Source: Chrysomallon squamiferum
Lineage: Eukaryota > Mollusca > Gastropoda > Neomphalida > Peltospiridae
Direction of reading: 5' to 3'
DNA: 64,000 nucleotides
Assembly: GCA_012295275.1 (NCBI GenBank)
Contig: CM022671.1
Span: 12,712,678 to 12,776,677 of the forward strand
Under the pieces are notes generated by a model. The model was not told where the DNA came from. It was given only the letters and a program-made list of their open reading frames with translations, and did no database searches. Within the stretch, counting starts at the first letter, position 1. Each line of letters starts with the position of its first letter. Shown piece by piece: positions 26,401 to 38,115 of this stretch. The position numbers were made by a program, and so were the translations under genes.

Positions 26401-29058
26401 AACACCTTTGATGGCTGCATCATATTCTGGTAATATTGAATTAGTTAATGAACTAATATATATGGGAGCTGATGTCAGTCTTGTGAATGAGGAAAACAAT
26501 AATGCTTTGGCAATAGCCTGTGCTATGGGGCACAAGGAGATTGCTATGAGGTTAGTAAACTCTGGATTAAGTGTTAATTGTCGGGGTTATAAAAACAAAA
26601 CACCATTGATATCTGCTGTGCAGTCCAGTGCTCATGAATTAAAAGAACACTTTTTGCTGCAGGGTGAGGCATCATGTGAAGCAGCAACCTATTTCCTTCA
26701 GACTGGAGCAGGGAATGCTGATCTTGTTGAATTCCTCATTGAGCAAGGAGCTGATCTCTTCATTACAGATGATGATAGAAACAACTGTCTGATATTAGCT
26801 TGTACCAAAGGATACCTTGACACAACAATGAGACTTGTGTCATACGGTATAGACATAAATTCATTTGGTCATAATAATATGACACCTCTGATGGCAGCTT
26901 GCCAATCTGGCTTTCTTACACTTGTTGTTTTTCTCTTAGATAATGGTGCAAACATTTCTCTGAAAGACAGTGAAGGAAATAACTGTTTGATGTATGCTTG
27001 TTTGTATGGTCAGATGCCCATAGTAGCCAAACTTGTTACATCTGGCCTGGATGTCAACTGCTGTAATGATAAAAATCAAAGACCAGTTATGTTAGCTGTC
27101 TATTCTGGCTCAATGGAAATAGTTGAGTTGTTGGTGCAAAAAGGAGCAGATCTGTATCTTCAGGACAAATCAGAATCAGACTGTTTGTTTTTGGCCTGTC
27201 AATCAGGTAACAAAGAAATGGTTCTGAAAATACTGGATTATGGCATTGACATCAACACTAGAGGAAAGGACAGCAGAACACCGCTGATGGCAGCCTGCCT
27301 TGCTGGATCATCAGACATTGTTAATTTTCTAATAGGCAGAGGTGCCAACATTAATCTTACAGATAAGCATGGAACTAACTGTTTTGAAATGGCAGCAAAG
27401 AGTGGAAATTGTGCAGAAATTACAAAAGAACTTTTGCTGTGTGGATTTGATGTGAACATACAAGACAACTGTGGTAAAACACCATTGTTAGAAGCAAGCT
27501 TGTCAGGATCAGTGGATGTGGTTATCAACCTCATAAAATGTGGAGTTCAACTTGACCTGTGTGACAAAAACAAAAACAATGCCTTTAATTCTAGCTTGTG
27601 CTGGAGGACATCTGCAGACTGCTGCAAAACTTGTGGAAATGGGACAGAATATCAACTGCCAAGGTCAGTGGAAAGCAACTCCTCTGATCACAGCAAGCAT
27701 GTCAGGAAATGCTGATTTAGTGGAGCTGCTATTAGCAAATGGAGCTGACATCAACATGACTGATGAATGTGGAAACAATGCCTTGATATCAGCATGTGCT
27801 AAAGGCCAGTGGTATTCTGTTATAAAACTGGTGGAATATGGAGCTGATATCAATAGCAAAGGTTACTATCAATGGACACCCGTACTGGCAACCAGCTGGA
27901 ATGGAAGCCAAAAAATTCTGGACTTCCTTCTGATAAAAAGAGCAGCAACAAAAGAATGCTGTGCAAATGATGAAATTAAATGTCTGAGTCTGGCAATAGA
28001 TGAAGGAAATGGAGAAGTTGCTGTTAAACTGCTTGAACACATTGTTCTGGAACATTTGTAAATAAAATTAAAATTAAGAGCAATTTATTTATATTTGATT
28101 CTCTTTTTCTCAACTCATTTTAATCAATGTATGTGTGAGTCTGCTATACAAAGTTTTAAAATAAGTGTATATATCTTCATTTTATTCAGCAAACTTCATT
28201 AAAGATTAAATTCTTGGTTAATCTTTTAAAATATCACAATGTGAAATACTTTCACACACATACATACACAAAATACAAATGCATTAGATTTCTTTCTCAA
28301 ATGATATCTTGATCTTCAAGTTTGAAATAATTATACCAAAATTATATTTATAAATAATCCTTAAAGTAGAATGTTGTTTAGATCTATATTTAATAATAAT
28401 CTCATATATTATGTATTTGGTGTAATGATACAACTGTACAAAATGTTTAATTAGTGTAAGCCAGTCATTATTTCCTTTTCTTTATTTCTTTTTTTCTTTT
28501 TTTTCTTTGTTGTTAGTTTTTGCTGTTGTTGTTGTTGTTTTGGTGACCAATGATAATAATAATAACAATAAATCTTTTTCAGAATTTAACTGATCAACTA
28601 AATAATTTTTATTTCACATTCCAATTGTTCTTGGGTCTTTTAAAATCTTTTTTAAAATTAGAAATACAAAAAAAGTTGGCAATAAAATTAAATTTATATT
28701 AAAACAGCTTTTGTATTGTTATTTATTCATAGGGTCAGTCCTTTTTAAACTGTTCAAAAATTAACAAATTGCTATAGTCGCAGACATTTTCTCAATTCAA
28801 GAATCAAGAAAACTCTTTATAAATTATTCAACAAAATATAAATATTAGCTAAGTATTTAATTTAATGAAACTCTATCATACCTGCCTAAACAGCCTTCAT
28901 ATTCTTTCTTTTCTTTTTCTAAATTTATTTTAGTGCATTAATCCAAAAGAATTAAAAATAACAATCTTATATTAACCTAATATTAACCTTATATTAACCT
29001 AATAAATATATATTTATTTATCTGGGTTGCGTTTTTTTTCCTAATTTTCTTTTATTTA

Positions 29059-29096
<38 letters not shown>

Positions 29097-29821
29097 CTAA
29101 ACTGATTAAAATAAACTCATCATAAATATCATGTTCACCATTTTAAAAACCTTAATACAGATTTTATAATAATTATGTAAATATTTGTTTTGTTGTTGTT
29201 GTTTTTATGGCAGAAAGGTTTCGGGATTTTAGGATTTTGCTTTGTGTTGATTTTTTGTAACTGTTGGTTTGTTTTTTGGATTGATTTTTAAAAAAATTTC
29301 TTTTCTTTTAATTCTGTATTATTATTATCTCTTTTCTTTTTTTTCTTTTGTCATTATTTATTTACTTTTTGTTTTGTATTTTGTAGCCTGATGTACATTT
29401 CTTATTTTTCATTTCACTATTTATTATGATAAATATTCAAACAACTATCATTTAAAATAGCTCACAATAATTATCATTAAAAATTAAATAAATATCAAAA
29501 TCCTGTCCATTATCTGGGACAATTCCATATCAAATTCTGCAAAACTATTTTCTAGTAAACCAAAAAAACCCAACAAATTTTTTCGTGTCAGTTCATATTT
29601 ATCATCTGATATGTCAAATAATATTTCAAGACTAAAAATAACTGCTGAAAATAAAAATATATATAATAATGCTGAAATAACCACTGTTACTATTTAAACT
29701 GAATGAAATGTCAGAATGGATTGTAAACTCATAAAACAATTATAAAATCCAGTTATACATCTAATGATGTTAGAACTGACATGTAACAGATAAACACAAT
29801 CATGACAATGAATTATAGGTA

Positions 29822-29853
<32 letters not shown>

Positions 29854-30004
29854 ATTAATCATTTAATGTACCGATGTTTGATGCTGTCAGTGTTCAAAAA
29901 ACCTCAGACGAACTTCCTCATTAGGCTATTAGAATAACTGTATGATATCTTACCTGAACAAGTTCATTAATAGTGATAGGTGGACCTCTTTCTGCTGTCT
30001 GCAT
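16337..30004 (-). CDS. clathrin heavy chain terminal-domain-only protein
   Basis: Nine exons (minus order): 29954-30004, 21206-21322, 19721-19823, 19324-19476, 18526-18644, 18157-18321, 17504-17620, 16862-17035, 16337-16438. They sum to 1101 nt, 366 aa plus stop, with every junction GT-AG and in frame. The product follows the clathrin heavy chain N-terminal seven-bladed propeller from end to end: MQTAERGPPITINELVQ / LTDIGIPLDQVTW, SADSILMNP, FEVFNLDTK, VVYWTWVNSD, AIYHW, FSRHSRLA, RKWLAVTG, FVVTKYSYLYLCDMETATC, GILGITRGGQV. It then runs about 33 residues into the linker and ends at TAA 16337-16339, near human residue 390 of about 1675. The leg, trimerisation region and light-chain site are absent. 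In full clathrin this domain binds adaptors by clathrin-box peptides. Role here unknown: an adaptor decoy or a scaffold are possibilities. Intron 1 contains another gene on the opposite strand. Confidence 0.9.
17021..17250 (-). repeat. tandem copies of a splice-acceptor/exon edge
   Basis: The 3' splice site and first codons of the clathrin-like exon 16862-17035 (minus: AG then GTATCTAGTCAGTA) recur as diverged copies at about 17087-17098, 17155-17168 and 17237-17250. Spacings are about 64, 68 and 82 bases. The copies at 17155 and 17237 keep an AG before GTATCTGGTC / GTATCTAGTC on the minus strand. The 17155 copy still translates as VSGQFGLLFVT before a stop, against VSSQYGLLFVV in the exon. 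Confidence 0.75.
19824..23187. other. introns of the clathrin-like gene and upstream of the nested gene
   Basis: Apart from exon 21206-21322, no exon is recognised. The region has CA/TG runs near 21460-21500 and 21580-21610 and poly(T) at about 23149-23166. A short plus-strand frame at about 22085-22170 reads NCKLCQVFSTVFK-like but lacks support as an exon. Confidence 0.4.
23188..28061 (+). CDS. STAND-type NTPase (nSTAND3-like) with long ankyrin array
   Basis: Exon 23188-23209 (MLTSIME and one base) joins in frame to an exon from 23466. The Walker A loop GIQGNGKTT is at residues 41-49, Walker B LLVFDDVF around residues 87-94, then WICSDRK and GFPLTCLILKQF, together typical of signal-transducing P-loop ATPases of the nSTAND3 type. 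From about residue 526 to the end run roughly 30 ankyrin repeats, alternating a TPLMAA..SGS.ELVEFLI..GADI type with a NNCL.LAC..GH.DIV..L...GIDIN type. The frame breaks near 27583, where one extra T lets the first frame stop at 27715. The ankyrin array continues in the next frame to TAA 28059-28061; bridging this gives about 1,538 aa. No signal peptide or membrane segment is seen, so it is probably cytosolic. Such proteins are often innate sensors, but no ligand can be inferred. The gene lies inside intron 1 of the antisense clathrin-like gene. Confidence 0.86.
23416..23462 (+). repeat. ATT microsatellite at a splice acceptor
   Basis: About 15 ATT units run directly into the acceptor TTACAG of the main exon of the NTPase-ankyrin gene, so repeat length sets the distance from the branch region to the AG. 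Confidence 0.8.
28060..28065 (+). terminator. poly(A) signal AATAAA
   Basis: AATAAA overlaps the TAA stop of the NTPase-ankyrin gene. More AATAAA-like sites follow in AT-rich DNA, so the actual 3' end is uncertain. Confidence 0.4.
28066..29953. other. distal intron 1 of the clathrin-like gene
   Basis: No exon recognised. AT runs at about 29063-29093 and 29821-29846, TTG runs near 28520 and 29190, and repeated TATTAACCT units at about 28970-29000. Confidence 0.5.
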
Positions 30005-31301
30005 AATTTTCAAACGTTCCTTTTATACTAATCAGACCACTAAGAGTAAGAACACACATGATCTATAAAATGACATATTTTCGTATGTATGGACATATAC
30101 ATATATTATATATATATATATATATATATACTTTTATTATTATTATTATGATTATTATTATTATTACATTTCTTTCTTTCTTTCTTTCTTGCTTTCTTTT
30201 CTTTTATTTTTTTTCAAAGAAAACCTACTTTATCGCAACATTTAATAATCTTTTCTCCCTTTCTGAACTCATTTATGAGAAAAAACATGCGAAACTGTTT
30301 GACAGGTACAGAGTTGTATCTTCTAAACTTTACTTCCCGTTATCACTTTATTTTGATTATTACTGTTATATTCTTCAATGACAATTAGTTTTAAAAGAAA
30401 AGAAAAATAATAAATTGTTATCATTTTATATTAAATTTGGAACCGGAAGTCAGATCTTGTATTAATGGAGTAGGCTACATGAAAATATATAAACTGAAAT
30501 TAGCCAATAATTAATTTTGTATAGGCCTATATATTTAGATCTAATTTTATATTTGTTTCAGATAGTTACAATCCAGAGTTCAAATGAACGTAACGTTCTG
30601 AGTTTTAAAATAATAATTAAAACTTTATACACGTCATTTTCCAGTAATTACAAGTACATTTAAAATGAATAAATGAATTAATGAATTAATAATGTGATGA
30701 ATTATACGAATATTTCGTGCGTCCAGTGATAGTAATTCAACTCGTTTTGAGAAACAGTATTATTTATGTCTGAGCAATACCTATTACTTATTCGTCGATA
30801 TTAGTGTCATAGTAGAGGCTAAGTGTGCACTATTCTCATCATCATCATCGATCATTATCCTCTTCATTAATATTTGCAATGAAATTAGTATTTATTAAAA
30901 TTATTAATGATAATATTATGAAATAGTATTTTGATTGTAATAGCATTCCAATTACTGAATTAGACGTTTCAATATGCAAAAAACACAAAATATCTCTGTC
31001 CAAAACCCCCACCATTTTTCCTGTTCGTATTGTTGTTAATATCTTCCTAATATTATAAAGCTTGTGATTATTCCCATTAAATCTATAAATTATTAATATT
31101 ATTCGAAGTGAAAATATTATTAATCAGTTATTAGAATATTTACCTGAGATAAATTTTAAAGATTAATCGGAGTAAAGAAAGTATTATCGTGAACTCTTTC
31201 GTGTGGTTTTCATTTTTAGTGTCCACATCCGGTTTGTTCAAGTTTACATATATTCATATTGGTTGAGTTTTCATTATCATTGTGCTTCATATCGTCAAAA
31301 G
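30005..31301. other. head-to-head spacer between the clathrin-like gene and SBDS
   Basis: About 1.3 kb between two divergent start codons, which may hold promoters for both genes. It carries an AT run (about 30107-30130) and a TTTC run (about 30170-30195). No exon or clear promoter element was identified. Confidence 0.45.
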
Positions 31302-34300
31302 ATGTCACGCGTAAAACAACCAACTAATCAAAAAAGACTGACAAATGTTGCAAATGTCAGGCTTAAAAAAGGAGGCAAGCGATTCGAGATAGCTTGCTAC
31401 CCAAATAAAGTGACATCTTGGAGAAATAAAGTGTAAGTAATTTGCAGCAGTGTAAAGTAAACTGTAATACTTTGGAAAAAGACATCTTAGGCAAAGATAA
31501 TTCTTCAGAATATTCTGAAATGTAACGATATAATTATATTTCTAATTCCATTTATATAAATTTGGGTTTAAAACTGTTTAATAACTCAGGTATTTCATTT
31601 GTTTTTCATGGTAATCAAATGAAATTTTCATGTTAATTATATCAAGGACCAACTATACATGAAACTGTCAATCCTTTGTGATACTCAAATAAATATTGTT
31701 TAAAAGAAGCAACAGTAAACAATTTTTTTGTTAAATAATGGACATCATCCAGTGACATCATTTAGGTTATGTGACATACATTTATGACTGACAATGTTAG
31801 TCAGAAAAAACTGTCTGCACATTCATGCTCCTAATAGTTATGATAGAAAAAATTGGCATCATGAAATTCTTGGTCTGTAACCTAATAAATAGTGACAAAT
31901 CTAAGGCTTAAGGCTGTGTTACAGGAAGCATAAAGTTGTTGACACACGACATTATAATCTTAATACATACTGTTTACTTTTTTCTTATTATTAAATGCTA
32001 AATAAACTGTATTTTCAATGAAATAATGATTAACATAAATTAAAAATATCATTGTTTAATCATTTGTAAACCTGAGGAATATATTTAAATTTCAGAGAAA
32101 CTGATATTGATGAGGTGTTGCAAACACATACAGTTTTTACTAATGTCTCAAAAGGAGAAGTGGCCAAAACTGAGGATCTTAAAAAGATATTTGGAACAGA
32201 CAACCACTCAGAAATTTGTCTTCAGGTAAATTTTATATAACAAATTACATAATGAGTATTGTATTTATAAGTTATTTACAGGTGTAAGTTTGTTTGGGCA
32301 TATCATTAATATCAGAGGTACAACACTTTGAGTAGTTTGCTATCCCTCAGATATCTATTTCACACCAATCCTTTTATATTTTTTTCATGCTGAAGTATAT
32401 ACTGGATACAGCTATGGACTCAGATTGCATCTATTTTTCATTTGTAATTTTTAACTATTAAATGTTCATTCAAAATGTTTAGCAAAGTTTATATGTGATT
32501 GGTTTGAAACATGACTGCCTTATACAGTATATACAGTATTTTAACAATAATCCTGCACACATTTTTTAATGTTTTACAAGAATCACTTACCAGGCCTTTT
32601 CCATTTCCAACCAATGTCCAGATTACTAGGTTATCAAATAACATAAAGTGTAGTTTCACACATTGCTTTATGACACTGAGAAGGAGCATGCATAAAATTG
32701 TTTGAGTAAGATGAAGAATAACCAGTGGAGTATTTTGAAGAAAGTTTTCTCTTTCTTGTATTTTAATAGAAATTTAATATTAAAATATTACAGTGTTGTT
32801 GATTAAAATTTATTTTCTGTTTGCAATGTTTGACAGATATTGAGTAAAGGTGAAGTGCAGGTTTCAGAGAAGGAAAGGCATGCTCAACTGGAGTCAATGT
32901 TTCGTGACATTGCAACTACAGTAGCTGACAAGTGTGTAAATCCAGACACCAACAGACCATATACTGTGACACTAATTGAGAAGGCAATGAGAGATCTACA
33001 TTTTTCAGTAAAACCAACCAAAAGTACCAAACAACAGGTAGGAGTGTGTGTACATGTTTGCAACCATGTGTGATCTATAATTAAAATACACACTCAGTTT
33101 GTGATCTATTGATAGAGATATAAATATAGAACAAAACAGTTATAGATGTATTGTTGTTATTAGTATTAAAATACACAGAGCTCGTATTAAAACCCCACAG
33201 AATCTGTATTTTAAGAAATTTTGTTTTTAAAAAGGGAGCCATGTTATTTTGTCCTTGCTGTATTTATCTCTGATATATTTCTTTGATCAAATGCAGTTTT
33301 CATATTTTGAAATTCATCTTCTGGAAATATGGCATCTGACTGCAAGAGCTGATTGATAACAAGTTACTACAGTCTTCATCTCTAATATTTTACCAAACAA
33401 AAAACTAATATGTATATATATATATATATTTATACAGTGGTCCCTGGTTGTCCCAGATGTATGTGTATTAAAACCCTTAAATAAACCAAATCTTGTCTAT
33501 TATGGGTACCGGATCAGTTTTCATCTCCAAAGGCTTAAATTATTGGTTAATTACCCTCAACAAACTGTAAGCTGAACTGGTTACCTAACCAGAAACAGCT
33601 TACGGCAAGACCTCAGACCAGACATTCTGGCTATCTAGCAGTTATCTGATTGGTGTTCTTATCAGCTGTACTTATCAGCATGGTCAGACTTTTTAGCACC
33701 TTACACGTGTAATGAAATTTTAGATCTTCACTATGCTGTTATGACAAAGCTTGTTAACCATCTCATGGATTTATGGATTTGATAACAAACAAATTAAAAG
33801 TAACGTAGCCTCTTACTCATTGTTACATTTCATTCACAATTTACAAATCAAATGTAAAGATCTAAAATGCACATATTTTATCATTTATTTCATATATACA
33901 TGTAAACAAGTGCAGATGTAAAAACAAACATCAATACCTGTAAAATGTCTAGTCAACTGCAACCAAAACACTGGTGAATTGAACTTTCATTAAAATCCAA
34001 AAATTAATTTAATACGGGATTCCGAATCAGTACCCAAACTAAAATCAGAAACAGTTAGCTGAAAAATTTGGAATTGGCACTTTGACAGTATCAGATATTT
34101 TAAAGAAAAAGAACAAATATTATTCTGAAGTAATTCTAATGTAATCTGAGTTTCTGTATTTATGGCAAAAGAGAATTTTCTAAAAATTAGATCCCATTCA
34201 AACTGAACCTTTTTTCAAGGTACTGGGTGATCTGGTTTTCCAGTTTCCATTGTGTGTGTGTGTGTGTGTGTATATACTTCTTTGATTGAGGAATCATTAC

Positions 34301-36490
34301 AGTGGATTCCAATCTTTATAAATTATAATTATGCATTATATAACATTTTTCTAATGTTTTAAAAATAAATTGTCATAAAAAACTAATAAAGAATACAAAA
34401 GTTGAACTTTGCATAAGGGCACATTTCTATTATTATGTTTTCCTTTTTTGTATTTCCAGTTTGATTAATTTATCATTAATATTAAACTGATGATAAAATT
34501 TCAGCATCATATCCTCTGTTTCTATACTGCAGGCATTGGATGTTATTCGAGCACTTAGAGAATCTGATACCATTAACATTCAAAGAGCATATATGAGAAT
34601 AAGAGTTGTTATACCAGGTGACTATTTTACATTCTGCTTTGCAATGGATTTTGTACAATAATGGAAATTGTTCACAAATATGCTTTTGTTGATGCATATA
34701 CACTGTTATTATTCTAAATATATTTCTGGAAATTTCTGTCTCTGATGCTATTACTTTTTCTGTTCATTTTCATATGCAGAATAAAGTAAGCATATTAGCT
34801 TCTATACATCATAATAATCTTGTTATGTTATTCTCTTATTGTCACGTTGTATTTTATTATTAAATATAGATAACTGTAAATAATGTATATATCATATGGA
34901 AATCTGTAATACTTAGGTTGTTTGTTTCTGCTGTTATATCAACATGTTGTTTTGATATAAACTTAGTTTAAAATTTATTTCAGCTAAAGAGGGCAAAAAG
35001 ATGAGAACAAAATTCAGAAAACTGGCCAAGAAAGTTGAGAGTGATGATTTTAGTGAAACTTTGGAAATGGTATTTTATTTTTTATTTTTTTCTGCATATT
35101 TTGCTGCATCCATGAAAGAAAGAAATATAAATCCATTTAATTATATTTTTATTTTCATTCTGTAAATAATACTTTTATGTTTATAAATTTCAAATTGGTA
35201 AAACTACTTATCTTGTAATATGTAACATTTGCAAAACATTTACTAAATTATTTAATTTTTATTTATAAAGTTATATAGAATCAATTTATTGAAAATGTTG
35301 TCACAGTGCTAGTGTTTTAAGGTGTTTATTATCATGTCTAGTGGTTTAGAACACCATGACATGGATCAGTAAATTTTAAATTGTCAGTAAAATATATCCA
35401 CCAGATAAATAACATCAGCAGGAGTGCAGTTTGATTTATTTATTTATTTATAATCATTTTTTTTGTAATAATATAAAAGAAAATAAACACAACTATTTAT
35501 TGGTTTTGTGGAAACCTGAGTTAAAATAAGTTCAAGTTTTATATATATTAAATAAATATGCTGTTAATTACACTAATTTATGTTGGTATAAAAAAACAAA
35601 GGAAAAAAGTATCTTACCACATCCCATTGCCAAATGCTTATCAAAGCAAAGGAAAAATTTCAAAAACAGAACTTGAACTCGAACTCTGTTTCAAACCCCA
35701 AAGCTTGTAGAATAAGATTCCTGCAGATCTTGTGAAATCTGCAAAATCAAAGAGAAAAGCAAGCCATGAGGGTTGGCAAATTTCAAAACTGTTAGTTAGT
35801 CACACAAATCTTTTCATATCTTGACTACTAATTAATGTAACTTTAAAATATAAAAACTGCCTTTAAAAATTCATCATCACATGTTTTCCTGTAAATGGAT
35901 ATAACTGATGGTCAATAAAACTAATTATTTGCATATTGCTGCAGTTAAAAGCATATTTATTTAATATTTGTTGTTATCTTTTCTCCATTTTATATAGAAA
36001 CTAGACAAGATTATATACATATAAAAATTAGTACTTTAATAAAATATCTTTAGTTAGTATACAGCAAAAGAAATGTAACTGGGTTTAACATTAAACAAAG
36101 ACAAGATTATATGTCTTCATCACAAATGTACAAAGCATGTTGTTCATTTTCTCCATACATGCATCCATAACCTAACCTGTTTTGACAGTAAGTCAGTTTG
36201 TCAGAAGATGAAAAGAAAAGATAATTCTTGTGCTAAAATTAAATTACCCACTGATTAGAAACAAAAGATGCTATAAGCTTAGGTTCAGTGTCCGATAAAA
36301 TGTATATTAGAGACACATTTAGTGTAATATTTTTTTTTTTTAAAGTTTTCTGTTTATTCAGGTTATGCTGATTGATCCAGGATGTTACCGGGATGTGGAT
36401 GAACTCATCCAAACAGAAACCAGAGGTCAAGGTCAGCTGGAAGTGATCAGTTTAAAGGAGGTTGAGGAGGGAGATGAACGACTTGAATGA
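31302..36490 (+). CDS. SBDS: ribosome maturation protein SBDS
   Basis: Six exons: 31302-31432, 32096-32225, 32837-33037, 34533-34617, 34984-35069, 36362-36490. They give 253 aa, with all junctions GT-AG and in frame (human SBDS is 250 aa). SBDS works with the GTPase EFL1 to release eIF6 from the late cytoplasmic 60S subunit. Hallmarks: [49 protein letters not shown], the central [51 protein letters not shown], and the C-terminal domain [18 protein letters not shown] ending VEEGDERLE. All three SBDS domains are complete. I chose the ATG at 31302 because the family N-terminus (MS..xPTNQxRLTNVA) begins there; an earlier in-frame ATG at 31203 would add 33 atypical residues. Confidence 0.97.
33567..33603. 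repeat. 37-base near-perfect inverted repeat in SBDS intron 3
   Basis: GTAAGCTG-AACTGGTTA is followed, after two bases, by TAACCAGAAACAGCTTAC, its near-perfect reverse complement. It could be a tiny transposon relic or a chance hairpin. Confidence 0.6.
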
Positions 36491-37400
36491 CAACAAAAAG
36501 GTGAATATTCTGAATCACTGATCAGAATTTACAGTGCAGTAACCTACCTGATCTCTTCAAAAAATCAGTTTCAACAGCCACATTATTTTGAATGGGTGTT
36601 AATTTAAAGAAACATTGACACCTATTTACAGTGGCATGTCATTTGTCATTTTAATGTGACAGAAGAAAACTGTTACATCACCAACAAGAAGCATGTTAAT
36701 TTTTGAGTTATATATAGGTTGGAGTATAACTCATGAAATGAAAGCTCTTTTACTGACCGCTCCCTACATTATTTCAATAAAAATTGATAACATACTTGAT
36801 TAATATAGACTGACAGATAGATGTACTGTAAATATTTAACTCTTTTTATTTTAGTTTTTGAGTAGATGATCATTTGATTGAATGTTTTTTCAAGATGTTT
36901 GTCTTCAGTCAAAGGATGCTTATCTTTATTAATAACTGTGGTGGCCTTAATAAGTGCTTAAAAATGATAAACTGAGCAGTGGTGCTGCCTGATTCTGAAA
37001 TTAGTATCCCAAGAAATTATAAATCATTATGATTTTATGCTGTTTATATATAATGTGATTTGTCAAAATAATGTAAATATTCTTTTGAAATAGGACACTG
37101 GATTTGAAGAAACTGAACTACTGGCCAAAGTAATATGAATAATTTAATTACATATTTGTTGGGTTTTGGGGGAGGGTTTAATATTATCTTTTAGAAAATC
37201 CAGATTGCATTTTTCAAGATTTGAGATTACTGAAACTTGATTGATCTAAATGTTCCAAGATAATCGCTTAAGATATGTATCTATTATGTGAAGTATTTAT
37301 TATTTACAGGAAGCCTTTTTATATTAAAATATTTCTAGCCTTTGATTCATATAAACATGTATTTAGACTTTTAATTTAATTTGTTGTATTTTGCTGCATA

Positions 37401-37406
37401 AATAAA
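37401..37406 (+). terminator. poly(A) signal AATAAA downstream of SBDS
   Basis: AATAAA in the sequence GCATAAATAAACAGATG, followed by a T-rich stretch. An alternative AATAAA lies near 36775. Which one is used cannot be seen. Confidence 0.45.
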
Positions 37407-38033
37407 CAGATGTTCTTCATTTTGTTTCTTTTTATTTTGATCCCAGAAATGTTTTGAGAATTATTTCATAGAAACATACAATTTATTATGGTTTATTATT
37501 TGTGAAACTTAATAATGTTATTCATGAAATATGTTGCTGGACTAGGTCAAATATACAAACTTTCATAAGCAGGCATCCATGTAATTACAGTTTTAAATAC
37601 ATTCGCTCACCTTTTCTTAGGCACAAATACCAGAAGTAAAAAAGAATCTTCGTATCCCATGTCTTTGTTGTTGAATATCAATTTTTCAATTAATGTTATT
37701 GCTTCAGCTCTCATTTAAAATGTGAAATATTTGTAATTTCAAGAAAAAAATTCAACAGAGTAATTCTATAGATGGTTACATAAAAAAAAATGCACATCTC
37801 TCACTTAGTTATTCACCTAGCTATTTGTTATTCAGTGATCTTAATAATTCATCACCATAATGTGATTGCTACAAAAAAGGAAATGCCAAAGAAATTACGC
37901 AAACAACAAATTTCCAATTCTAATGTCAAAAATATTGCAAACGAAATTACTTTATAAAATTCTTTGAAACTGCCTATTGCAGAAGTTGTTATTATGCTCA
38001 CACGCACATGATATCTAATCCAGAATTAATGCA

Positions 38034-38115
38034 GAAGTCTGTTATGGACACAACAGAAGCCATCACAAACATTTGTCAGGAAGTTCTTTCTCAAATGTTA
38101 GAAAAGCAGTGCTCA
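38034..38115 (+). pseudogene. inverted exact copy of part of MVK exon 7
   Basis: All 82 bases equal the reverse complement of 40291-40372, the middle of MVK exon 7, which encodes [20 protein letters not shown] and following residues. The copy is about 2.2 kb away, in the opposite orientation. Outside these limits the flanks differ, apart from a few bases at the left edge. It has no splice sites of its own and cannot make a functional product. Exact identity means a recent duplication or an assembly artefact. Confidence 0.93.
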
